From NCBI RefSeq assembly GCF_003097235.1, contig NZ_QEQQ01000020.1, positions 1 through 64,000 on the forward strand: a stretch of DNA of 64,000 bases, in the 5' to 3' direction. The notes under the pieces were generated by a model. It saw only the letters and a list, made by a program, of their open reading frames with translations, was not told the DNA's origin and did no database searches. The position numbers and the translations under genes were made by a program. Positions 34,401 to 40,661 of this stretch are shown here, piece after piece. Position 1 is the first letter of the stretch. The number at the start of each line of letters is the position of its first letter. Source of the DNA: Pseudomonas sp. CC120222-01a (GTDB taxonomy: Bacteria; Pseudomonadota; Gammaproteobacteria; Pseudomonadales; Pseudomonadaceae).

Positions 34401-35242
34401 AAGGCCAGCCGAGCGAAGTCACCACCGTGCGCAACTACGTGGAAAGCAGCGTCGACACCAGCCAGGACGCCCTGTCGCGCTCGCTGCAGGGGCTGTTCAG
34501 CCTGCCGATCCAGTACGCCTGGGCGACCCTGCGCGACCCGGCCGGCCAGCAGATCGCCAAAGCCTGGGCACAGCAGATCGCCAAGCCGTGGGAACAGGTC
34601 ATGGCGCACCGCTACCCGATTGCTGGCGGCAGCCGCAACGAAGCTTCGGTAAAAGACCTGCAGCGCTTCGTCGACCCCGACAGCGGCCTGCTGCCGGCCT
34701 TCAAGCGCAACGAAATCGGCAACCTGGCCGGCGGAGAAGGCCTGGGTGCTGGCGACGGTAAAGGGCCGGCGCTGGTCAACCCGGGCATGCTCAACAGCAT
34801 CGACAAGGCCAGCTCCGTAGGCCAGGTGATCGCCAGCCTGTCGGACCGCGACAACGGCTTCGAGATCATGCTGGAGCCTTCGGCCAACTTCACCGACATC
34901 GTGTTCACCCTCGATGGCCAGGAGCAGCACTACCGCAACGGCCGCAGCAGCTGGAACCGCTTTGCCTGGCCAGGCACCAGCAACGCCCCGGGCGCTCGCC
35001 TGGACGTGGTCACCCTGAGCGGCGCACGGGTCACCGTGTTCGACTTCCCGGGGCGCTGGGGCCTGCTGCGCATGAACGAAAGCGCCCGGGTCGAAGACCT
35101 CGACGGTATCCAGCAGCGCTTCAGCTGGAACACCGCCAACGGCCGCGTGAGCCTGGTGGTGCGCAACTTCGGTGGGGTCAAGCTGACCGACCTGGGCGAC
35201 GTCAAGGCGCTCAGTGCCCTCAACGGCAGGGGCGCGCAATGA
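31442..35242 (+). CDS. tssM: T6SS membrane complex protein TssM (IcmF)
   Basis: A 1266-residue IcmF-type protein that spans the inner membrane and periplasm and joins TssL to TssJ. Two transmembrane segments lie near the start (about 10-55). The cytoplasmic NTPase-like domain has Walker A GMSAAGKTSLL (about 130-140) and DTAGRYLRDD, and a third transmembrane segment follows at about 440. The long periplasmic part ends with a beta-rich TssJ-binding region (RLDVVTLSGARVTVFDFPGRWGLLRM). It is separated from tssL by 30 bases and overlaps tagF by four. Confidence 0.97.
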   Translation: MKTLLRLLKSFWILLPLLWLASLLICWLAAPLLPWLRHHLPEALAIISACFLLVIVLRQYQRIRAEHNLENMLQIEVDRSWNATGEFRDQQVLRERLKHAIAMLRTDRSAGGGGKAALSDLPWYLVLGMSAAGKTSLLTHSGLSASIATANDSESGTQHCDWYFSPEAVMIDTAGRYLRDDQSASEFSAFLRMLRKQRGKAAINGLVLVVSLPELLAANSDDRNALAAQLVARVEEYADCLDANPPIYLMLSKTDQLPGFNQAFDGLDLHERQQPLGMTFGLSEIRSNGLHAVLQTRLKNLQGHVRQHVDAQMIALGSEADSTLVNFPQYFAALSGVLEQFLEHFTRGHRGGAPLLLRGLYFTSALQTDQQLGQVYEDAIADEFALKAADDDGAANAGKAAGNRSYFITDTFRRVIFPDRDLTLFQSRMGRQAGFSPLLLGLAAATGVLFIGWQALSFANNRQWLESLRGQLAQIEQAEDREQLLAAGKGLEVLREQMAAVEAHRLQGVPLQLSAGLYHGEAIHQVTRTAYLAQLRSQALEPIARSLQVQMRAFNAFASGINQELEFTPAPQKKRNGKPLAPAVAAKAQAALSNTRLGGYAAKVNLATASDAADLSATTGGLSLSEEMLGRLDEQQVASIIDAYNTLKLYLLLTEPQAHPDAAFVAASLPQAWASAAGEGTLADAGVIDENAPLYVQLLEQGQAPSLPRNEQLINETRENLKSFMISSSLVDREYLRLQLESSRQFPALSLNDLVPQPGRALLYGSAGVPAIYTRQGWDTFVKPELIKLVSGNLRNESDWVLDGEGGDAIVQKANFVREFMTRYKRDYTQAWYKMVSSVGVRHFADLASATEQLGLLSDVQNSPVKNLLAAVNDNTQWDLPLKHTIPTPGAAREDGFWSKVSGLLDNKDDLPASVAPALPAVDDGSLAKRFEPVARVFAENNAEGADSTIMDRYLAALRKLKVRMNNIQRSQDVGKSSKQLISETLEGQPSEVTTVRNYVESSVDTSQDALSRSLQGLFSLPIQYAWATLRDPAGQQIAKAWAQQIAKPWEQVMAHRYPIAGGSRNEASVKDLQRFVDPDSGLLPAFKRNEIGNLAGGEGLGAGDGKGPALVNPGMLNSIDKASSVGQVIASLSDRDNGFEIMLEPSANFTDIVFTLDGQEQHYRNGRSSWNRFAWPGTSNAPGARLDVVTLSGARVTVFDFPGRWGLLRMNESARVEDLDGIQQRFSWNTANGRVSLVVRNFGGVKLTDLGDVKALSALNGRGAQ

Positions 35243-36147
35243 TCGGTTGCTTCGGCAAGCTGCCGTCGAGCGCGGACTTCGTCAGCCTGCATGGCGCGGC
35301 GGAAGAAGTCTGCGAATTCGACGCCTGGCTGCAGTCCTCGCTGGCGGCCATGCGCCACCGCGACGACTGGCAGGCGTTGTTCGACGCATTGCCGATGTGC
35401 TTCTTCAACTACCGGGCGCGCAATGGCAACTGGCTGCTCGGTGGCCTGCTCAGCTCGCGTGACGCCAGCCAGCGGCGCTACCCTTTCTTCATCTTCCAGC
35501 TGCTCAAGGGCGAGGAAGGCCAAGCGCTGGTCAACCCGTTCACCCTGGGTGAGCTGTTCAGCGCGCAGATCAAGCCGTTGCTGCACCAGGCGGTGCAAGG
35601 TGCCGAGCGTGCCAGCCTGTTCGAGCAGATCAAGGCACTGCGCCCGCTGCAGGGCCAGGACCTCGACCTGTTCCGCCGGGTGCACGCCAAGTTCCTCCAC
35701 GACTTCAGCTTTGCCGATGTCGCCCGCGCCCTGCATGGTTCATGGCCAAGCTTCGACAGCACTACCGCGCTGGCGCAGCTACAGGCCTGCCGGCCGGTGC
35801 TGCACGGCGACTTCGAAGGCGGTATCGAACTGCCGCTGCCGGCCGAGCGTGGCCTGAAAAACCCCACGGCCGACCTTTGGCTGACCTGGCTGACACGCAT
35901 GAGCAGGCAGCCGAGCGTGCCGGCGGTGAGCCTGCTGGCCGACGACTTCATGCACCCGCGGCTGTACTGCTTCCCGTCGCGCCACGCCAGCAGCGCCTAT
36001 CGCCTGCTCAGTGGCTGCGCCGACACGCATCAGCACCTGGCGCTGCTCGGCCAGGTGGCAGCGGCGCCGCGCAAACACGACTACGACCGACCTCTTGAAC
36101 ACGTCATCGACCAGTTCGTCGATGCGCTGGATGCGACGCCTGTATGA
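35239..36147 (+). CDS. tagF: T6SS-associated protein TagF
   Basis: A 302-residue TagF (SciT/ImpM family), a cytoplasmic negative regulator that acts after translation in the P. aeruginosa H1 system. The start MIGCFGKLPSSADFV and the following EFDAWLQSSLAAM are diagnostic, and LLGGLLSSRDASQRRYPFF is a further conserved stretch. The C-terminal part (about 150-302) is more variable. It is coupled to both TssM-like genes by ATGA overlaps. In P. aeruginosa TagF opposes Fha activation, but no fha gene is visible here, so its target may differ. Confidence 0.92.
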   Translation: MIGCFGKLPSSADFVSLHGAAEEVCEFDAWLQSSLAAMRHRDDWQALFDALPMCFFNYRARNGNWLLGGLLSSRDASQRRYPFFIFQLLKGEEGQALVNPFTLGELFSAQIKPLLHQAVQGAERASLFEQIKALRPLQGQDLDLFRRVHAKFLHDFSFADVARALHGSWPSFDSTTALAQLQACRPVLHGDFEGGIELPLPAERGLKNPTADLWLTWLTRMSRQPSVPAVSLLADDFMHPRLYCFPSRHASSAYRLLSGCADTHQHLALLGQVAAAPRKHDYDRPLEHVIDQFVDALDATPV

Positions 36148-38636
36148 ACAAGATCAAGTACTACTGTCTGCGTTACCAACCCTACCTGCTGGGGGTCGCG
36201 TTCTTCCTGGCGATCTTCCTGGTCTGGGCCATCGGCCGCGCCCTGGGCTTCGCTTCGCTGCACAGCCTGCTGGCAGGTATCGGCGTGTTTCTGCTGCTGT
36301 CGGCAGGCTATGTACTGCTGCTGTACCGGGGTGCCGGCCAGCACCACAACCTCGAAGGCCTGCTGCGTGACGACGCCGACCAGGCCGTACTCAACGCCAC
36401 CCCGGCCGACCGTGAGGAAATCAGCCTGCTGCGCGAGCGCCTGCTGCAGAGCATCGAACGCCTGCACAGCAACAAGCCGCGTGGCAGCACCGCCAAGGAT
36501 GCGCTGTACGCCCTGCCCTGGTACCTGGTGATCGGCCAGCCGGCCGCAGGCAAGAGCACCATGATCCTCCAGTCGGGCCTGAACTTCCCCTACGCCGAAC
36601 GCGAGGGCGCGCGGGTGTCGGGCCTGGGCGGCACGCGTAACTGCGACTGGTTCTTCAGCTCCGAGGCGGTACTGCTGGACACTGCCGGGCGCTACATGAA
36701 CAGCCCCGAAGAAGCCGGCAAGTGGCGCGGCTTCCTGCAGCTGCTGCGTCAACATCGCCAACGCCGCCCGCTCAATGGCCTGATCGTCAGCGTCAGCATC
36801 GCCGACATCCTGCACGGTTCGGCCGAAGACCAGGAGCGCGTGGCCAAGCGCCTGCGTGAACGCATCCAGGAAAGCTGCGCGCTGCTGGAAGTGCGCCTGC
36901 CGATCTACCTGGTGTTCACCAAGTGCGACCTGATCCCCGGCTTCACCCCGTTCTACCGCCAGCTGGACGATGCCGCACGCGGCGAGGTGATGGGCAAGAC
37001 CTTCTCGCACAAGGGCTACGAGCAGGCCGACTGGGGCCAGCGCTTCGGCAAGGCGATGGACGAGCTGACCGGTTACTGGCAGCACGTGGCGAGCCAGCAG
37101 CTGGTGCAACAGGATATCCAGGTGACCCGGCAGAACGACGCCGCCTACCGCTTCCCGCTGGAGCTGGCGGCGCTCAAGCCGCGCCTGCAGCAGTTTGTCG
37201 ACAGCCTGCTGCGTGCCAACCCTTACCAGAATGCGGAAATGCTCCGTGGTTTCTACTTCACCGCCGCGCTGGAGGCTGACGAGGCCCAATGGGGCAGCCA
37301 CGGCCAGCATGTGGCCGAGCGCTTCGCCCTGGAACAGGACGCAGACGCCGCTGGTGCTGGCAGCCACCCGGCGCCACTGTTCATCAACAGCCTGTTCCGC
37401 AAGGTGATCATCCCCGACCAGCACTTGGTGGCGCTGTACACCAGCAACCATCGCGAGCGCCGGCGCAAGGGCGCCTGGGTAGCCGCTGCCGGCCTGGCTG
37501 GCCTGGTGCTGTGCAGCCTGTGGGGCTGGTCGTACCTGAACAACCGCGCCACCCTGGCCAGCATTGCCGACGAGCTGGCCCAGGCCAAGGCCGAAGACAA
37601 GGCCGCCAGCGGCCAGTACACCGCCTGGCGCAGCCTCGATCGCCTGCGCTTCTGGACTGCGCACTACTATCAGCAGCACCACGAACAGGGCGTGCCGCTG
37701 GGCATGCGCCTGGGCCTGTACCAGGGCCATGAGGTGGAGCCGATCGTGCGCAATCGCTACTTCGCCACCCTGCAGAACGTGATGCTCAAGCCCACGGCTG
37801 ACAACCTGACCCGCACCCTGTACCTGCTGACCACGCTCAAGGTCTACCAGCGCAACGCCCGTGAGCTGCAGCCAGTCAGTGGCGTCGACAGCGTGCAGGC
37901 CGAAGCCTTGCCCCATGACAACCGCGCCCAGTCGATCGCCGACTTCGGCAAGGCGACCCTGGACACCTACGTGATGCTTTCGCCGGCCCAGCGCGAAAAG
38001 GCCGACCCGGCCTTCCTCAAGGCGCGCCTACCGGACTACTGGTACCCGGCCATCGCCCGCCAGACCGGCAAGAGCATGGCGGCGGCCGGTAGCGAAGGCG
38101 GCAACCAGGACTACCTGTACGCCAGCCGCCAGATCACCTTCTACAGCGACCAGATCCGTGAACCGGACGTGCCACGCATCCTCGACAACGCCTTCCTGAT
38201 GTCCAGCTCGCGCAACTACATCGACAGCCTGCGGGCCCAGTCGCTGCGCTCGATCGAGACCATCACGCTGGAATCCGACACGCTGTTCGCCTTCGGCCGC
38301 GCCGACTTCCAGAGCCTGAAGAACGAAGGCCAGAACCAGCTGAGCGCAATCGCCAGCAAACTGCTGAACACGCCGAACATCGGCAAGATCGTCATCTCTG
38401 GCCACGCCGACCAGCTTGGCGACAGCCAGGGCAACCTGCAGGTGTCGAAACAACGGGCGCAGACCATTCGTACCTACCTGGTCGGCAAGGGTGTGCCCGC
38501 CGAACTGGTGGTCGCCCAGGGCGAAGGCAGCCGCAAGCCGTTGGTCAACTGCGACATGCAGCAACCGCGGGCGCAGCTGATCAAGTGCCTGGAGCCCAAC
38601 CGACGGGTGGAAATCGAAGTGCGCGGGCTCAACTGA
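36144..38636 (+). CDS. Second TssM-like protein fused to an OmpA peptidoglycan-binding domain
   Basis: An 830-residue protein combining an IcmF-type N-terminal half and an OmpA-like end. Two transmembrane segments lie near the start (about 13-60). Walker A is GQPAAGKSTMIL (about 130-141), followed by RNCDWFFSSEAVLLDTAGRY. A further transmembrane segment lies at about 450 (WVAAAGLAGLVLCSLWGWSY). The last 130 residues have the OmpA pattern: TLFAFGRADFQSLK, GKIVISGHADQLGDSQGN, SKQRAQTIRTYLV, and EPNRRVEIEV. It lacks the large periplasmic TssM domain. It probably ties the membrane complex to the cell wall, a job done by extended TssL in other systems. Confidence 0.9.
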   Translation: MNKIKYYCLRYQPYLLGVAFFLAIFLVWAIGRALGFASLHSLLAGIGVFLLLSAGYVLLLYRGAGQHHNLEGLLRDDADQAVLNATPADREEISLLRERLLQSIERLHSNKPRGSTAKDALYALPWYLVIGQPAAGKSTMILQSGLNFPYAEREGARVSGLGGTRNCDWFFSSEAVLLDTAGRYMNSPEEAGKWRGFLQLLRQHRQRRPLNGLIVSVSIADILHGSAEDQERVAKRLRERIQESCALLEVRLPIYLVFTKCDLIPGFTPFYRQLDDAARGEVMGKTFSHKGYEQADWGQRFGKAMDELTGYWQHVASQQLVQQDIQVTRQNDAAYRFPLELAALKPRLQQFVDSLLRANPYQNAEMLRGFYFTAALEADEAQWGSHGQHVAERFALEQDADAAGAGSHPAPLFINSLFRKVIIPDQHLVALYTSNHRERRRKGAWVAAAGLAGLVLCSLWGWSYLNNRATLASIADELAQAKAEDKAASGQYTAWRSLDRLRFWTAHYYQQHHEQGVPLGMRLGLYQGHEVEPIVRNRYFATLQNVMLKPTADNLTRTLYLLTTLKVYQRNARELQPVSGVDSVQAEALPHDNRAQSIADFGKATLDTYVMLSPAQREKADPAFLKARLPDYWYPAIARQTGKSMAAAGSEGGNQDYLYASRQITFYSDQIREPDVPRILDNAFLMSSSRNYIDSLRAQSLRSIETITLESDTLFAFGRADFQSLKNEGQNQLSAIASKLLNTPNIGKIVISGHADQLGDSQGNLQVSKQRAQTIRTYLVGKGVPAELVVAQGEGSRKPLVNCDMQQPRAQLIKCLEPNRRVEIEVRGLN

Positions 38637-38660
38637 GGCCGCGCCGCAAGAACCGGCCAC

Positions 38661-38685
38661 CCGGGCCTCACAGGAGGAGGCCCGG
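38661..38685. terminator. Hairpin between the second TssM-like gene and hcp
   Basis: CCGGGCCTC and GAGGCCCGG form a perfect 9-bp GC-rich stem with a 7-base loop, 25 bases after the stop codon. There is no T-tract, so it is more likely a processing or stability element that separates hcp expression from the upstream operon than a full terminator. Confidence 0.45.
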
Positions 38686-38780
38686 AGGGCGGCAAGCTAC
38701 CTCTGCCGACGTGTTCGGCGAGGTCAAAACCAAGGGGTGCATGAGCAACCCTTCAAATGATGTTAATGGAGAGTTTCACA

Positions 38781-39299
38781 ATGGCTTTTGACGCGTATAT
38801 CCAAATCGACGGCATCCCAGGCGAAGTACTGGACGACAAGCACAAGGACTGGATCGAAGTGCTGGGCTACGAGTACGGCGCCACCCAGGCCACCTCGGCT
38901 ACCGCCAGCTCCTCGGGCGGTGCGTCCTCCGAGCGTGTTGCCCTGAGCGACTTCAAGATCCGCAAGGCAGTCGACAAGGCTTCGGCCAAGCTGTTCGAAC
39001 ACTGCTGCACCGGCAAGCACATCTCCAAGCTGAAACTGAACGTCAACCGTGCCGGTGGTGACAAGGTCACCTACCTGACCATCGACATGGAAGAAGTCGT
39101 GGTGTCGTCGGTCAAGTTCGTCGCCGGTGGCAACCAGGGCGGTGAAGACAAGGCCGTGAGCGACCTGCCGATCGAAGAGATCAGCTTCAACTTCGCTCGC
39201 ATCAAGACTACCTACACCCAGCAGAACCGTACCGACGGCCAGGCTGGCGGCAACATCGTCGGTGGCTGGGACCGCACCGCGAACAAAGTGTTCGCCTAA
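38781..39299 (+). CDS. hcp: T6SS tube protein Hcp
   Basis: A 172-residue Hcp, which forms hexameric rings that stack into the secreted tube. Family features are the start AFDAYIQIDGIPGEVLDDKHKDWIEVLGY, KIRKAVDKASAKLFEHCCTGKHI, and FNFARIKTTYTQQNRTDGQ. The ATG at 38781 has GGAGAG seven bases upstream; earlier in-frame ATGs have none. Codon use is strongly biased to preferred codons, suggesting high expression. Strong hairpins flank the gene on both sides, consistent with a stable separate mRNA. Confidence 0.97.
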   Translation: MAFDAYIQIDGIPGEVLDDKHKDWIEVLGYEYGATQATSATASSSGGASSERVALSDFKIRKAVDKASAKLFEHCCTGKHISKLKLNVNRAGGDKVTYLTIDMEEVVVSSVKFVAGGNQGGEDKAVSDLPIEEISFNFARIKTTYTQQNRTDGQAGGNIVGGWDRTANKVFA

Positions 39300-39313
39300 G
39301 CACTGGCTTGCCC

Positions 39314-39335
39314 ATGGGCCGCGCAGGCGGCCCAT
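39314..39335. terminator. Hairpin 1 after hcp
   Basis: ATGGGCCGC and GCGGCCCAT form a perfect 9-bp stem with a 4-base loop, 14 bases after the hcp stop. There is no T-tract. It may protect the 3' end of hcp mRNA. Confidence 0.5.
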
Positions 39336-39343
39336 GTTCCGCA

Positions 39344-39366
39344 GCGTGCCGGCTGGCCCGGCACGC
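39344..39366. terminator. Hairpin 2 after hcp
   Basis: GCGTGCCGG and CCGGCACGC form a second perfect 9-bp stem with a 5-base loop, eight bases beyond the first hairpin. The tandem pair separates hcp from tssA and would favour hcp mRNA stability or partial termination. Confidence 0.5.
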
Positions 39367-39394
39367 CGCTTCCCTCCCCTGATCAGAGTGTTAT

Positions 39395-40492
39395 ATGCCT
39401 GAAATCCTCAACGACCTTTCGCTGGCCGAGCTGGCCGCACCGATCGACGGTGGCAGTGGCGAAGACTTGAGCTTCTCTGCCTTGTTCGACCAGATCAAGG
39501 AGGCGCGCCGGGCAGACCCTGACTACCTGACCCAGGGCGACTGGCAGACCGACCTGAAAACCGCCGACTGGGAACAGGTCATCGACCTATCGGCCCAGGG
39601 GCTGGCACAACAGAGCAAGGACCTGATGCTGGTCGCCTGGCTCAGCGAAGGCCTGGCACAGCGCGAGCATTTCGAAGGCATCAGTTTCGGCCTGCAGCTG
39701 ACCGAACGCATCCTCGACCAGTTCTGGGACAGCGCCTACCCCTCGCTTGAAGACGGCCTGGACGAGCGCGCCGCGCGCCTTTCCTGGCTCAAGACCACAC
39801 TCACCGACATTGCCGGTGGCTTGCCCATCACCCAAGGGCAGAATTTCGGCGTGCAGCGCTATGACGAATCACGCCATGTAGAAAACCTCGCCTTGCAGAA
39901 CCCCAAGGCGATGCAGACCGCGCTCAACGAAGGCAAGATCAACGCCGAGATCTTCCAGCGTTCGGTGGCCCTCAGTGACACCGAGCACCTGCGCACCAAG
40001 GCCATGCAGATTGCCGCCAGCCTACAGGCCTGCAACCGCCTGCAAGCCAGTGCCGACCGTTTGTTCGGCCACGAAGCCCCAAGCTTCGCCAGCCTCGCCG
40101 ACATGCTGTCGCGGGCCAGCCAGCTGGCCGAAAAACTGCTCAAGGACCGCGGCGTCGAACTGCACCCGGTCGTCGTGCCAGTGGCAGAACCTGTCGCCAC
40201 CGTTGCCCCCTCCAGCGAAGCAGGTGAACCGATGAATACGCCCGTCCAGGCCACCGCGCCTGCGCCCATGCGCACCACGCCACTGACCCGCGACGAGGCC
40301 TTCACCATGCTCGCCGGCATCGCCCAGTTCTTCAAGCAGAGCGAGCCGCAAAGCCCGGTGCCCTACCTGATCGAACGCGCCATCAAGTGGGGCAACATGC
40401 CGCTGGAAGGCTGGCTGAGCGACGTGATCAAGGACAGCAATGTGGTGGACAACATCCGCGACGTGCTGGGCACCCGCGAACCCAGGTCCTGA
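39395..40492 (+). CDS. tssA: T6SS assembly protein TssA
   Basis: A 365-residue TssA with the N-terminal ImpA domain (PF06812 type). The early segment SLAELAAPIDGGSGEDLSF, the QVIDLSAQGLAQQSKDLMLVAWL helix and the following FWDSAYPSLEDGLDERAARLSWL are the family signature. A Pro/Ala/Val-rich linker (about 255-295) leads to a C-terminal region with LTRDEAFTMLAGIAQFF and SPVPYLIERAIKW. TssA primes and guides tube and sheath assembly. It is the last gene of the cluster and is followed by a REP pair. Confidence 0.95.
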   Translation: MPEILNDLSLAELAAPIDGGSGEDLSFSALFDQIKEARRADPDYLTQGDWQTDLKTADWEQVIDLSAQGLAQQSKDLMLVAWLSEGLAQREHFEGISFGLQLTERILDQFWDSAYPSLEDGLDERAARLSWLKTTLTDIAGGLPITQGQNFGVQRYDESRHVENLALQNPKAMQTALNEGKINAEIFQRSVALSDTEHLRTKAMQIAASLQACNRLQASADRLFGHEAPSFASLADMLSRASQLAEKLLKDRGVELHPVVVPVAEPVATVAPSSEAGEPMNTPVQATAPAPMRTTPLTRDEAFTMLAGIAQFFKQSEPQSPVPYLIERAIKWGNMPLEGWLSDVIKDSNVVDNIRDVLGTREPRS

Positions 40493-40510
40493 TCCTGTGC
40501 AAGGCTTACG

Positions 40511-40603
40511 GGCCTATTCGCGGGCGCGCCCGCTCCCACAGGTACCGCACAATGCTCAGGCTTTAGGTGATCCTGTGGGAGCGGGCGAGCCCGCGAATAG
40601 GCC
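40511..40603. repeat. Pair of inverted REP elements
   Basis: A 32-base REP (40511-40542, ending CGCTCCCACAGG) and its exact reverse complement (40572-40603) face each other across 29 bases. This is the typical paired form of the P. putida REP family and sits between tssA and the UvrA-like gene. Confidence 0.9.
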
Positions 40604-40661
40604 GGCACAGCCAGCAAAAATACTGCTACCTTGAGCGCTCTTCACTGCCAAGGACCGCCCC

